Assembly (NCBI RefSeq): GCF_017355875.1
Contig: NZ_JAFEWC010000001.1
Span: 806,001-870,000, forward strand
From: Aridibaculum aurantiacum
GTDB taxonomy: Bacteria > Bacteroidota > Bacteroidia > Chitinophagales > Chitinophagaceae
Direction of reading: 5' to 3'
DNA length: 64,000 nt
The position numbers were made by a program, and so were the translations under genes. Each line of letters opens with the position of its first letter. Positions within the stretch are counted from its first letter, which is position 1. Shown in pieces: positions 1-9,703 of this stretch. Under the pieces are notes generated by a model. That model was not told the origin of the DNA. It did not search any database and saw only the letters and a list, made by a program, of their open reading frames with translations.

Positions 1-2271
1 AAGGGTAAGAACCTGGTGCTTGACCTGAACAGGATACGTGATCAGGATTATACGTATGTAAATGGCAAGCTGGTAGGCCAAAAGTCAGGTGGCGATGCAA
101 GACGTTATACCATACCAGCAGATGTTTTAACGACTGGCAAGAACACAATTGCAGTACAGGTGTTGAACTTCTTTGATAAAGGCGGAATAGCTGGCTATAA
201 AGACACTTCAAGACATATTGGAATCTATCCTGCAGGTGACGAAAAGAGCAAGCTGTCGCTGGTGAAGAATTGGAAGTTCTTTGTTCAAAATGATAACCCG
301 CCACCAGTGGCTCGTTTCCAGGCAGATTATCAACCTTTTGGTGATGTGTACTTAAACTTTGCAGGTGTTGCAAATGCTACCAATTACAAGCGCGAACTTG
401 ATCTAAACAACGCTGTTGTACGTACAAGCTATACGTTAGATGGTGTTGATTATACCCGTGAATATTTTGCCAGCCAGCCTAACCAGGTAATTGTTATTCA
501 TGTAAAGGCAAACAAAGCAGGCAAGGTAAATTTTGATGCGTTATTAAATAGCCCGCATAAATTATCATCAACAAAAAAGATCGATGATCAAACACTTGGG
601 TTGAATGTGCAGGTTCGTAATGGAGCGCTGAAAGGTGAAAGCCAAATGCAGGTGGTTACCACCAAAGGAACTGCTCGTGTAGAAGGAGATAAAATTGTAG
701 TACGTGATGCTGATGAAGTAACCCTTTACATAGCAGCAGGTACCAGTTTCAAAAACTATAAAAGTGTAACGGCAAATCCTTCCGCAATTGTGAAGCGTTC
801 GTTGCAAACAATGAAAGGGAAGAACTATGAGCAAGTAAAAGCTGCGCATACAAATGAGTACCAGAAGTACTTCAATACTTTCTCCATCAACTTTGGTAAG
901 AGCACAAAAGATAATATTCCAACAGATGTAAGGTTGCAGCAGTTTGCTTCATCTTCTGATCCGGACTTTGTTGCTTTGTACACACAATATGGAAGGTATC
1001 TGTTGATTTCAAGTTCTCGTCCGGGAACCCGTCCTGCAAACCTGCAAGGCATTTGGAACGACTTGCTGACACCGCCATGGGGCAGCAAGTACACCACCAA
1101 CATTAATGCAGAAATGAACTACTGGCCGGCTGAGTTGCTGAACCTTTCACCGCTGCATGAACCTTTCTTTAAGATGGTAGAAGAGCTGGCCGAAGCAGGC
1201 AGGCAAACAGCTAAAGAGCATTATAACACCAAGGGTTGGGTACTGCATCACAACACGGATCTATGGCGTGGTACAGCACCAATCAATGCATCCAACCATG
1301 GTATTTGGGTAACAGGTGGTGCATGGGTAAGCCAGCACTTATGGGAGCATTACCTGTTCACCCAAGACAAAGAATTTTTACGCAACAAGGCTTATCCTAT
1401 CATGAAGCAGTCTGCTTTGTTCTTCAACGACTTTTTGGTGAAAGATCCAAAGACAGGTTGGTTGATCAGTACACCTTCCAACTCACCGGAACATGGTGGA
1501 TTGGTAGCTGGTCCAACCATGGATCACCAGATTATTCGCTCTTTATTTAAAGCTGTAGCAGAAGCTTCTGAAATTTTAAATACAGATAAAGAATTAAGAA
1601 CAACATTAGCGCAAAAGGCACAGCAGTTGGCCCCTAATCAAATTGGTAAACATGGCCAGTTGCAGGAGTGGTTGCAGGATGTGGATGATCCAAACAACAA
1701 GCACCGTCACGTATCACATTTGTGGGCAGTGTATCCTGGCAACGAGATCAATTTTGATGCAAACGAAAAGATGATGAAGGCTGCACGCCAGTCGCTCCTA
1801 TATCGTGGTGATGCTGCCACCGGATGGAGCCTTGGCTGGAAGATCAATCTTTGGGCTCGCTTTAAAGATGGCGACCATGCATACAAGCTTATCCAGATGT
1901 TGCTTAGTCCTGCCGACCGCGGTGGCGCCGGCTCTTACACCAATCTTTTCGATGCACACCCGCCGTTCCAGATCGATGGCAATTTTGGTGGTGCTGCCGG
2001 TGTAGGTGAATTACTGGTGCAAAGTCACACCCAGTATATTGATTTGTTACCTGCACTGCCTTCAGCCTTAAAAACCGGCGAAGTAAAAGGCATCCGTGCA
2101 AGAGGCGGCTTCGAACTCAACCTTACATGGAGCAACGGTAAACTGCAGCACGCTGAACTGTTATCTAATGCAGGTAACGATGCCGTGTTGCGTTATGCAG
2201 GCAAAACAGTAACATTCAAAACAGAGAAAGGAAAAACATATAAACTAAACAGTAGCCTGGAGGTGTTGTAA
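1..2271 (+). CDS. Acetylesterase (SASA/CE20-like) - GH95 fusion, 5' truncated
   Basis: The frame is open from base 1, so the start lies outside the window. The first ~75 codons match the jelly-roll insert of sialate-O-acetylesterase-type SGNH proteins (D-x-D-Y-x-Y-V-N-G followed by a VG-x-K strand pattern). The rest is a full GH95 module (alpha-L-fucosidase / alpha-L-galactosidase, inverting). GH95 signatures are present: N-x-N in TTNINAEMNYW (codons at 1099 and 1105), the general-acid Glu in SPE (codon at 1489) and the Asp in FQIDGNFGG (codon at 1975). It probably removes terminal L-fucose or L-galactose together with acetyl groups from pectin side chains in the periplasm. The stop overlaps a possible ATG of the next gene (TAATG). 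The exact sugar cannot be decided from sequence. Confidence 0.88.
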   Translation, partial: KGKNLVLDLNRIRDQDYTYVNGKLVGQKSGGDARRYTIPADVLTTGKNTIAVQVLNFFDKGGIAGYKDTSRHIGIYPAGDEKSKLSLVKNWKFFVQNDNPPPVARFQADYQPFGDVYLNFAGVANATNYKRELDLNNAVVRTSYTLDGVDYTREYFASQPNQVIVIHVKANKAGKVNFDALLNSPHKLSSTKKIDDQTLGLNVQVRNGALKGESQMQVVTTKGTARVEGDKIVVRDADEVTLYIAAGTSFKNYKSVTANPSAIVKRSLQTMKGKNYEQVKAAHTNEYQKYFNTFSINFGKSTKDNIPTDVRLQQFASSSDPDFVALYTQYGRYLLISSSRPGTRPANLQGIWNDLLTPPWGSKYTTNINAEMNYWPAELLNLSPLHEPFFKMVEELAEAGRQTAKEHYNTKGWVLHHNTDLWRGTAPINASNHGIWVTGGAWVSQHLWEHYLFTQDKEFLRNKAYPIMKQSALFFNDFLVKDPKTGWLISTPSNSPEHGGLVAGPTMDHQIIRSLFKAVAEASEILNTDKELRTTLAQKAQQLAPNQIGKHGQLQEWLQDVDDPNNKHRHVSHLWAVYPGNEINFDANEKMMKAARQSLLYRGDAATGWSLGWKINLWARFKDGDHAYKLIQMLLSPADRGGAGSYTNLFDAHPPFQIDGNFGGAAGVGELLVQSHTQYIDLLPALPSALKTGEVKGIRARGGFELNLTWSNGKLQHAELLSNAGNDAVLRYAGKTVTFKTEKGKTYKLNSSLEVL

Positions 2272-2323
2272 TGAGCGTAAGTAAGAACAAATATTATGGT
2301 ACCAGCAGTAGTAATACGATGAA

Positions 2324-2380
2324 GCAGTCGTTGCTGCCTGCCCCGTCACTCTTGCGGGGTCGCACACTTGTGCAGCAACA
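2324..2380 (-). repeat. Dispersed GTGCGAC element, copy 1 (long form)
   Basis: Read on the minus strand this is ACAAGTGTGCGACCCCGCAA followed by a CCCCG...CGGGG hairpin and a GGCAGGCAGCAACG tail. It nearly matches the copy at 57007 over ~45 bases. Upstream bases (TACCAGC...TAGTA) also resemble the flank of the copy at 13211. It lies inside the 5' end of the possible longer reading frame of the GH2 gene. Confidence 0.75.
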
Positions 2381-2393
2381 AGTTTATTCAGCC

Positions 2394-5300
2394 ATGTTGG
2401 TAATAATTCAAAAGACCTCTGTATTCAAAGTCTTTGCGCTCCTTTGCGCCTTCGTGTCTTTGTGGCTATCCGGGCAAACACAACGAATAGAAGTTTCTTT
2501 AAATAAAGGTTGGCATTCTGTTGCTCACGATGACAACAAGCAAGCCTATGATGGTTTTGAGCAAACATCTTATAAAACAAAAGACTGGAAACAGGTAGAT
2601 GTACCACACAACTGGGACGATTATCATGGTTACAGGAGAATGCGTCATGGCAACAGGCATGGCTATGCATGGTATAGAAAGAACTTCAAGGTAACACCAC
2701 AACCTGCAGGTAAAAGATACTTCCTGTTTTTTGAAGGAGTAGGTTCTTATGCAACTGTATGGCTCAATGGAAAGCAAGTAGGCTATCACCCTGGTGGAAG
2801 AACAACATTTACACTAGATGTTACAGATGCTATCAAGCTCAATAACCAACCTAATCTTTTAGCTGTTCGTGCCGATCATCCTGCCAACATCAAAGACCTT
2901 CCATGGGTATGTGGTGGCTGCAGCGATGAGAGAGGTTTCTCTGAAGGTTCTCAGCCTATGGGTATTTTTCGTCCTGTACACCTGGTCATTACCAATCCCA
3001 TACGTATTGAACCATTTGGTGTGCATGTCTGGAACGATCATACAATTTCAGAAAAGGCTGCACAATTACACTACAATACTGAATTAAAGAACTATAGCAA
3101 CAAGCCTAAAACTATCACTATCATCAACAGGTTGGTTGATAAGAAAGGTACAATTGTAGTAACTGCTCAAAGTAAACAAACCATTGCTGCAGGCAGTGTA
3201 GCTACTGTTAAGCAAACACCTGCAATCATCAATCACCCGCATCTCTGGTCATTGGAAGATCCTTATCTATATTCACTAACAACTGAAGTAGTAGACAACG
3301 GGAAGGTAGTGGACAAGCTAACAACGCCATACGGCATCCGCTGGATAGACTGGCAGCATGAGAAAGGCAAGAGCAATCAATTCTTATTGAATGGTAAGCC
3401 TGTTTTCATTAATGGTACTGCAGAGTATGAACACTTATTAGGCAACAGCCATGCATTTACAGCAGAGCAGATTGCTTCAAGGGTTCAATTAATGAAAGCT
3501 GCTGGTTTCAATGCTTTCAGAGATGCACACCATCCACATAACCTGCGATATCAAAACTATTGGGATGCGCAAGGCTGGCTATGGTGGACACAGATGGGCG
3601 CTCATGTCTGGTATGATAATCCAGACTTCAGGAAGAACTTTAAACAACTATTGACAGAGTGGGTAAAGGAACGTCGCAATAGTCCATCTAACGTAATGTG
3701 GGGACTGCAAAATGAAAGCAAGCTGCCAACAGATTTTGCAAGAGAATGTACAGAATTGATACGCCAGTTAGATCCAACTGCTTCAGAACAAAGACTGGTC
3801 ACCACCTGTAATGGCGGCACCGGTACTGATTGGGACGTACCTCAAAACTGGACAGGTACTTATGGCGGTAATCCTGCTACTTATAATGAGGATGTAAAGC
3901 GCCAGGTACTGATTGGAGAGTATGGTGCATGGCGCACGCTCGATCTTCATACAGAAGGACAGTTTCAGCAGAATGGTGTATACAGTGAAGACCGTATGAC
4001 ACAGCTGATGGAGATGAAAGTCCGATTGGCTGAATCAGTAAAAGACAGTGCTGCCGGTCATTACCATTGGATATTTACTTCACATGATAATCCCGGTCGT
4101 GTACAGGGTGGTGAAGGTTTCCGTGAACTGGATAGAATTGGCCCGGTTAATTATAAAGGTTTGCTTACGCCATGGGAAGAGCCGTTAGATGTATACTATA
4201 TGTACCGCTCCAACTATGCACCTAAGGATAAAGAACCGATGGTATACATTGCTTCGCACACCTGGCCTAACAGGTGGACAACAACGGGTAAGAAAGACGG
4301 TATTGTTGTGTACTCCAATTGTGATGAAGTAGAGTTGTTCAATGATGTTCGTTCAAAGTCGTTAGGCAAGAGAAAAAAGAATGGTGTAGGAACACATTTT
4401 ACCTGGGATGGTGTTGATATCAACTACAATGTATTGTATGCTGTAGGTTATGTAAATGGCAAGGAAGTAGCTGCCGATTATATTGTTTTAAACCATCTTC
4501 CACAGTCGCCAAACTTTAATGCTTTTTATAAAGATGCCCGACCAGTAACAAAGCCTGCTAATGGCTACAATTATGTTTATCGTGTTAATGCCGGTGGCCC
4601 TGGTTATAAAGATGAGCACGGAAACACTTGGTTAGCTGATCGTGCTTTAGAACCTCAAGCATCCAACACACAACCAACTACATGGGGCTCCACTTCATGG
4701 ACTGATCAATATGCAGGTTATCCACCATTCTTTGGTAGCCAGCGCAGAACACATGATCCAATAAAAGGAACCAGAGATTGGAACTTATTCCAAACTTTCA
4801 GGTATGGCAGAGACAAGCTGAATTATCATTTTCCTGTGAAAGATGGGGAGTATTTAGTTGAGCTATATTTTATAGAACCATGGCTGGGTACAGGTGGTGG
4901 ATTGAATGCAGCAGGAAGCAGACTGTTTGATGTTGCATTCAATGACAAAACAATTCTAAAAGATGTAGATCTATGGAAAGAAGCAGGTCATGATGCGGCA
5001 ATAAAAAAAACAGTAAAGGCAACAGTGAAAGGTGGAATGCTCACGATCTCATTTCCTCGTGTAGCTGCGGGACAAGCAGTTATTTCAGCAATTGCCATTG
5101 CCTCATTGGATAAGAATGTGAAGGCGGCTCCTTCACCTCAGGAATTGTTTACTGTAGGTAAAACAACAAGTGCTTCTCAGCCTGTCATAATGGATTGGTT
5201 GGACGAAGGTCAACAGGTGTATGCCAATAGTGAAGAAAGATTTACTGCATTACCACCAGATGTTTTTGGAGCACAATGGATCAAAACAGGTAAAGGACAA

Positions 5301-5942
5301 GCTGTGCCATCAGAAATACGATTAGAAAGTGATGCAGATGTTTATATTGGAATTCCTGCTAATAGTACGGATACATCATGGCTGAAGAATTTTGAACAAA
5401 CAAAAACGGAAATCAAAACCACCGCGAACGCTTACACGGTTTTCAAAAAACGAATAGCAAACAATGCGGTTGTAGTTCCTGCTAAAGGAGCCGATTATCT
5501 TTTCATGGCTGTTCCTGCATCGGCTATAGAGCCTGCGTATGATCTGAAGCCTGTGACCAGCTATAAAGCTTTCAATGCAACCTTGCTTGGTCCTTCACTC
5601 AAAAAAGGACAGGTAGATGGAAAGGATCGTGCAATCTTTGAAAAGGCATCACCTGCTAATGTGATCGAATGGAATATTAGTACCGGTGTGGCCGATACAT
5701 ACTCATTCACTATCTCCTACAACAACCCTACGAATGAAGTGATGAAAGGACATCTGCAATTCTTGCAGGCAGATGGGACAGTGATGAGAGAAGAAGGCGT
5801 AGAGTTCACACCAACAAGACCAACTAAAAATAACTATATCAACAGTGGTACCGGCAGCCAGGTCAATGCAGGGCATTATAAAGTGCGCTTGACTGCACCA
5901 ACTGCAGTTGGACTAAGTGTAAATGCATTAGATGTGCAGTAG
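2394..5942 (+). CDS. GH2 glycosidase with malectin-like domain
   Basis: Secreted retaining GH2 enzyme (beta-galactosidase/beta-glucuronidase type), 1182 aa from this start. Order: signal peptide (hydrophobic FALLCAFVSLWL, cleavage near SGQTQ), GH2 sugar-binding domain (~30-190), Ig-like domain, TIM barrel (~325-600), malectin-like carbohydrate-binding domain (~730-905) and a C-terminal beta-rich tail. The acid/base is E441 in GLQNES and the nucleophile E509 in LIGEYG. An upstream in-frame ATG at 2271 overlaps the previous stop and would add 41 residues. Nearly all of those are encoded by a dispersed repeat, so I prefer 2394. The signal peptide itself is encoded by another repeat-like stretch (TTTGCGC). 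Substrate unknown; the neighbours point to pectin side chains. Confidence 0.87.
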   Translation: MLVIIQKTSVFKVFALLCAFVSLWLSGQTQRIEVSLNKGWHSVAHDDNKQAYDGFEQTSYKTKDWKQVDVPHNWDDYHGYRRMRHGNRHGYAWYRKNFKVTPQPAGKRYFLFFEGVGSYATVWLNGKQVGYHPGGRTTFTLDVTDAIKLNNQPNLLAVRADHPANIKDLPWVCGGCSDERGFSEGSQPMGIFRPVHLVITNPIRIEPFGVHVWNDHTISEKAAQLHYNTELKNYSNKPKTITIINRLVDKKGTIVVTAQSKQTIAAGSVATVKQTPAIINHPHLWSLEDPYLYSLTTEVVDNGKVVDKLTTPYGIRWIDWQHEKGKSNQFLLNGKPVFINGTAEYEHLLGNSHAFTAEQIASRVQLMKAAGFNAFRDAHHPHNLRYQNYWDAQGWLWWTQMGAHVWYDNPDFRKNFKQLLTEWVKERRNSPSNVMWGLQNESKLPTDFARECTELIRQLDPTASEQRLVTTCNGGTGTDWDVPQNWTGTYGGNPATYNEDVKRQVLIGEYGAWRTLDLHTEGQFQQNGVYSEDRMTQLMEMKVRLAESVKDSAAGHYHWIFTSHDNPGRVQGGEGFRELDRIGPVNYKGLLTPWEEPLDVYYMYRSNYAPKDKEPMVYIASHTWPNRWTTTGKKDGIVVYSNCDEVELFNDVRSKSLGKRKKNGVGTHFTWDGVDINYNVLYAVGYVNGKEVAADYIVLNHLPQSPNFNAFYKDARPVTKPANGYNYVYRVNAGGPGYKDEHGNTWLADRALEPQASNTQPTTWGSTSWTDQYAGYPPFFGSQRRTHDPIKGTRDWNLFQTFRYGRDKLNYHFPVKDGEYLVELYFIEPWLGTGGGLNAAGSRLFDVAFNDKTILKDVDLWKEAGHDAAIKKTVKATVKGGMLTISFPRVAAGQAVISAIAIASLDKNVKAAPSPQELFTVGKTTSASQPVIMDWLDEGQQVYANSEERFTALPPDVFGAQWIKTGKGQAVPSEIRLESDADVYIGIPANSTDTSWLKNFEQTKTEIKTTANAYTVFKKRIANNAVVVPAKGADYLFMAVPASAIEPAYDLKPVTSYKAFNATLLGPSLKKGQVDGKDRAIFEKASPANVIEWNISTGVADTYSFTISYNNPTNEVMKGHLQFLQADGTVMREEGVEFTPTRPTKNNYINSGTGSQVNAGHYKVRLTAPTAVGLSVNALDVQ
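2430..2466 (+). repeat. TTTGCGC-type repeat forming the signal-peptide core
   Basis: Three degenerate TCTTTGCGC / CCTTTGCGCC / TCTTTGTGGC units stand in tandem and in frame. They encode the hydrophobic core of the GH2 signal peptide. Strings of this kind are, from memory, common as non-coding repeats in many bacterial genomes. Confidence 0.5.
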
Positions 5943-5957
5943 AATAGAAGCATTCAA

Positions 5958-6215
5958 ACACATAGAGATATAGGTTGATAAGGAACATTAGGATAAAATA
6001 AATGAAAACTAGGTGTTAGTAAAGAATATAAACACATAGAGACATAGATTGATAGAGAACATAGGATAGAACAATTGAAAGCCTATGTGTATTATGTTCC
6101 TATGAACCCTATGTGTTAGAAAAAGATATAACACATAGAGACATAGGGGAACATAAAAAAAATAATTGAAAAGTATGTGTTCTATATACCTATGAACCTA
6201 TGTGTTGGAAAATAA
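5958..6215. repeat. ACACATAGAGACATAG palindromic array, three units
   Basis: This fills most of the 296-base gap before the alcohol dehydrogenase. Units begin at about 5958, 6032 and 6131 with ACACATAGAGACATAG (the first degenerate). Units 2 and 3 carry a matching inverted arm ending CCTATGTGTT, so each can fold into a long hairpin. Spacing is ~75-100 bases, the units are imperfect, and there are no unique spacers as in CRISPR. No coding potential was seen. Confidence 0.8.
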
Positions 6216-6238
6216 CTTAACAGACATATATAACGATA

Positions 6239-7255
6239 ATGAAAACATTAGTATGTACCCGTCCGGGTCAATTTGATTACGAAGAAGGTGTGAGGCCTGA
6301 ACTACAAAAAGGTCATGCTATCATCAAAATAAAACGAGTGGGTATCTGTGGTACCGACCTTCATGCATACGAAGGCACACAACCTTTTTTTGAATATCCA
6401 CGCATATTGGGTCATGAGTTGGCTGGTGAACTGGTAGAGTTTGATGATGCACCAGGGTTTGAGGTAGGCGAAAGGGTTTCTTTCATCCCTTACTTCAATT
6501 GCGGTGAATGTATTGCATGCCGCTCAGGTCTTCCTAACTGTTGTGCAAATATCAAGGTATGTGGCGTGCATATGCACGGTGGCTTTGTGGAATATCTTTC
6601 AGTTCCATCTTATTCTTTGCTACATGGCGAAGGACTGAGTTATGATGAACTGGCCCTTGTAGAACCACTGGCAATTGGTGCGCATGGTGTACGTCGAGCT
6701 GGTGTACGTGAAGGTGAATTTGTGTTGGTAGTAGGCGCCGGTCCTATTGGTTTGGGTATTGCAGAGTTTGCACGCATAGCAGGAGGGAAAGTAATTGTAA
6801 TGGACATCAACGATCAGCGCCTTGCTTTTTGTAAAGAGAAGTTGCAGGTACCGCATACCATCAATCCATTGCAGGGAGATGCAATGCAGCAACTGAAGGA
6901 TATAACAAACGGAGATATGCCAACGGTTGTGATTGATGCAACAGGAAATTTGAAAGCTATCAATAACGGATTTCAATATATGGCGCACGGCGCACGGTAT
7001 GTGATGGTGGGCCTGCAAAAGAACGAGATCACTATCTCTCATCCTGAATTTCATAAAAGAGAAGCAACGCTGATGAGTAGCCGCAATGCTACAAGAGAAG
7101 ACTTTGAACATGTAATTGCTTCGATGAAGCAAGGATTGGTTAATCCGACAAACTATATCACCCATCGTGTTCCTTTCAGCCAGGTAAAAGCAGATTTTGC
7201 AAGCTGGTTAAAACCAGAGACCGGTGTTATCAAAGCAATGGTCGAGTTATCTTAA
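6239..7255 (+). CDS. Zinc-dependent medium-chain alcohol/sugar dehydrogenase
   Basis: 338 aa MDR-family dehydrogenase, cytoplasmic (no signal peptide). Catalytic zinc ligands C37 and the H59-E60 pair in GHE are present. The structural zinc lobe is C88-x2-C91-x2-C94-x7-C102. The Rossmann motif VVGAGPIGLG is followed by an acidic residue in VMDIND, which favours NAD over NADP. The family includes L-threonine, sorbitol, galactitol and L-galactonate dehydrogenases. Here it probably oxidises a hydroxyl of a sugar or aldonate released by the surrounding enzymes, for example a deoxy-sugar acid intermediate (inference). It is the only cytosolic gene in this glycosidase run and follows a repeat array. 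Confidence 0.88.
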   Translation: MKTLVCTRPGQFDYEEGVRPELQKGHAIIKIKRVGICGTDLHAYEGTQPFFEYPRILGHELAGELVEFDDAPGFEVGERVSFIPYFNCGECIACRSGLPNCCANIKVCGVHMHGGFVEYLSVPSYSLLHGEGLSYDELALVEPLAIGAHGVRRAGVREGEFVLVVGAGPIGLGIAEFARIAGGKVIVMDINDQRLAFCKEKLQVPHTINPLQGDAMQQLKDITNGDMPTVVIDATGNLKAINNGFQYMAHGARYVMVGLQKNEITISHPEFHKREATLMSSRNATREDFEHVIASMKQGLVNPTNYITHRVPFSQVKADFASWLKPETGVIKAMVELS

Positions 7256-7301
7256 CGTTTTTCATCAACTTAATCCGCCTTTATCAACTAGTATTGTTAT
7301 C

Positions 7302-9695
7302 ATGAATACCAGGTTACAATTCTCACTCTTATTCATTCTTGTTTTAGCATGTACTGCCAGTGCACAAACTTCATCAAGAAACATCCTCTTCGATAAAGAC
7401 TGGCGCTTCTATTTAGGTAATGATACTGCTGCACGACTAAGTAGTTTCAATGATGCCGGGTGGAGAAAGCTTGACCTGCCTCACGATTGGAGCATTGAAG
7501 ATATACCAGGGACAAACTCACCTTTTAGTGCAGATGCTATTAGCGGCGTGAGTGGTGGTTTTACTGTGGGCGGTACCGGTTGGTATAGAAAGTCTTTCAC
7601 CATTCCTGCAGCACAAAAAGGCAAGAGGGTAGTGGTGCAATTTGATGGTGTTTATATGAATGCTGACTTCTGGATCAATGGTCATCACCTAGGTAATCAT
7701 CCTTACGGTTACACTTCATTTGCCTATGATCTTACCGATCATATCGATCCAAATGGTACGAATGTAATTGCAGTGCAGGTTAAGAATGAGGGCAGGAACA
7801 GCCGCTGGTATTCCGGCTCTGGTATCTATCGTCATGTGTGGTTGAACTATCTACAACCTGTGCATGTAGCGCAATGGGGCACATTTGTAACTACACCCAA
7901 GGTTACCAAAGCAGGTGCAACAGTCAATGTAAAAACCAAAGTGCAGAATGAAACTGCGAAGCCTGCATCCATAAAATTGGTGACCATTGTTAAAGATGGC
8001 AAGGGTGTAGAGAAGGCGCGGAAAACTTCCCAACAAACCATAGCTGCCAATAATGTTTTTGAACTAAGCCAGGATATAAATGTGACTGCTCCAAAGCTTT
8101 GGTCGCTGGAAGCTCCTGCTTTATATACAGCCGTTACTGAGGTTTATAATAACAATCAACTGGCGGATGTTGTCACAACACCTTTCGGTATTCGCACCAT
8201 AAGCTTTGATGCTGTAAATGGTTTCCAGTTGAATGGGAAGACTGTAAAACTGAAAGGCGGATGCGTACATCATGATAATGGTGCGCTGGGAGCAAAGGCT
8301 TACGACAGGGCAGAAGAACGTAAGGTTGAACTGCTAAAAGCAAGTGGATATAACGCTATACGTACTTCACACAATCCTCCTTCGCCTTATTTTTTAGAAG
8401 TGTGCGATCGCCTTGGAATGTTGGTTATAGACGAAGCATTTGATACATGGAATGAAAGAAAGAACAGGCAGGACTACCACCTGTATTTTGAAGATTGGTG
8501 GCAACGGGATCTGCAGAGTATGATCTACAGAGATCGCAACCATCCATCAATTATAATGTGGAGTACAGGCAATGAAATACCTAACCGCGGTAAGCCTGAA
8601 GTGGCAGCTGTTGCCAAGAAGCTTTCTGATTATGTAAAAACATTAGATACCACCAGGCCAGTAACTGCAGGCGTAAATGGTATCGATCAAAATCCTGAGG
8701 CTTTCCTAGCAGCGCTTGATGTGGCTGGTTATAATTATGCTGAGGCCAGTTATGAAGGTGATCATGAAAAGTTTCCAAATCGCGTGATGTACGGAGCTGA
8801 AAGTTTTGCGCTTGACGCATATGATTATTGGATGGATGTGGTAGACATGCCTTGGGTTATTGGCGATTTTGTCTGGACCTCTTTTGATTATATAGGTGAA
8901 GCAAGCATTGGATGGTTGGGTTACCCGCAAAACAAAAATTTCTTTCCCTGGAACCTTGCTTACTGTGGCGATATAGATGTTTGTGGATGGAAACGTCCGC
9001 AGTCGCATTACCGTGATGCTTTGTGGATGAAGGATAAGGTTTCTGTATTTGTGAAACCACCTAAACCAACCTTTGCAGAATGGAATGAAAAACTGGAGAC
9101 ATGGGCACGCTGGCACTGGCATGATGTAGTTGCTAACTGGACCTTCCCAGGTTACGAAGACTCTACGCTTGATGTGTCTGTCTTTTCTTCTGCTGATGAA
9201 GTCGAGTTGTTTTTAAATAACAAGTCACTTGGAAGAAAGCCAACCAACCGCTCCAATAAATACACGGCTAATTTCAATGTTCCTTATGCTAAAGGAGAAT
9301 TGAAAGCAGTGGGATATACCAATAATAAGCAGGTTACTTCGTCGGTATTGAGAACAGCAGGCAACGCTGCAAAATTGAAGCTTACTGCAGATCGTACGGT
9401 TATTAATAAAGCAGATGACCTAAGTTATATAACCGTAGAAGTAGTGGATGCAAATGGTGTACGCTTACCCAATGCTGAAGAGCTGGTTAAGTTCACCGTT
9501 GATGGCCCGGCAACCATTGTAGGTGTTGCCAATGCAAATCCAAAAAGTCTTGAAAGCCTTACAAAGCCTCAACGTACTACCTGGCAGGGAAGATGCCAGG
9601 TGATCATTAAATCTAATGGTAAGGCAGGAACAATCAACCTGAAAGCAACCGCTGCTGGATTGCCGGTAGCAACTGTTGCCATCACAGCTAAATAA
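7302..9695 (+). CDS. GH2 beta-galactosidase-like enzyme with DUF4982-type C-terminus
   Basis: Secreted GH2 enzyme, 797 aa. The ATG at 7302 directly precedes a clean signal peptide (hydrophobic FSLLFILVLAC, cleavage near ASAQ). An upstream in-frame start at 7224 overlaps the dehydrogenase and is rejected. Sugar-binding, Ig-like and TIM-barrel domains follow. The acid/base is E425 in STGNEIP and the nucleophile E500 in YGAES. After the barrel come a WTFPGYE-type segment as in DUF4982 and a C-terminal Ig/invasin-like domain (~650-797). It hydrolyses a beta-linked galactoside or uronide in the periplasm; the substrate is not resolved. A GTG-started gene follows after 8 bases, so they are likely cotranscribed. 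Confidence 0.88.
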   Translation: MNTRLQFSLLFILVLACTASAQTSSRNILFDKDWRFYLGNDTAARLSSFNDAGWRKLDLPHDWSIEDIPGTNSPFSADAISGVSGGFTVGGTGWYRKSFTIPAAQKGKRVVVQFDGVYMNADFWINGHHLGNHPYGYTSFAYDLTDHIDPNGTNVIAVQVKNEGRNSRWYSGSGIYRHVWLNYLQPVHVAQWGTFVTTPKVTKAGATVNVKTKVQNETAKPASIKLVTIVKDGKGVEKARKTSQQTIAANNVFELSQDINVTAPKLWSLEAPALYTAVTEVYNNNQLADVVTTPFGIRTISFDAVNGFQLNGKTVKLKGGCVHHDNGALGAKAYDRAEERKVELLKASGYNAIRTSHNPPSPYFLEVCDRLGMLVIDEAFDTWNERKNRQDYHLYFEDWWQRDLQSMIYRDRNHPSIIMWSTGNEIPNRGKPEVAAVAKKLSDYVKTLDTTRPVTAGVNGIDQNPEAFLAALDVAGYNYAEASYEGDHEKFPNRVMYGAESFALDAYDYWMDVVDMPWVIGDFVWTSFDYIGEASIGWLGYPQNKNFFPWNLAYCGDIDVCGWKRPQSHYRDALWMKDKVSVFVKPPKPTFAEWNEKLETWARWHWHDVVANWTFPGYEDSTLDVSVFSSADEVELFLNNKSLGRKPTNRSNKYTANFNVPYAKGELKAVGYTNNKQVTSSVLRTAGNAAKLKLTADRTVINKADDLSYITVEVVDANGVRLPNAEELVKFTVDGPATIVGVANANPKSLESLTKPQRTTWQGRCQVIIKSNGKAGTINLKATAAGLPVATVAITAK

Positions 9696-9703
9696 TTTAT
9701 CGC

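Noticed and set aside
2271-2393. Upstream ATG (TAATG overlap) for the GH2 gene
   Set aside because: The added 41 residues are almost wholly encoded by a dispersed repeat, and the ATG at 2394 gives a normal signal peptide. It cannot be excluded without N-terminal data.
5958-6215. Possible CRISPR array
   Set aside because: Units are imperfect palindromes with related, not unique, intervening sequence, and no cas genes are nearby.
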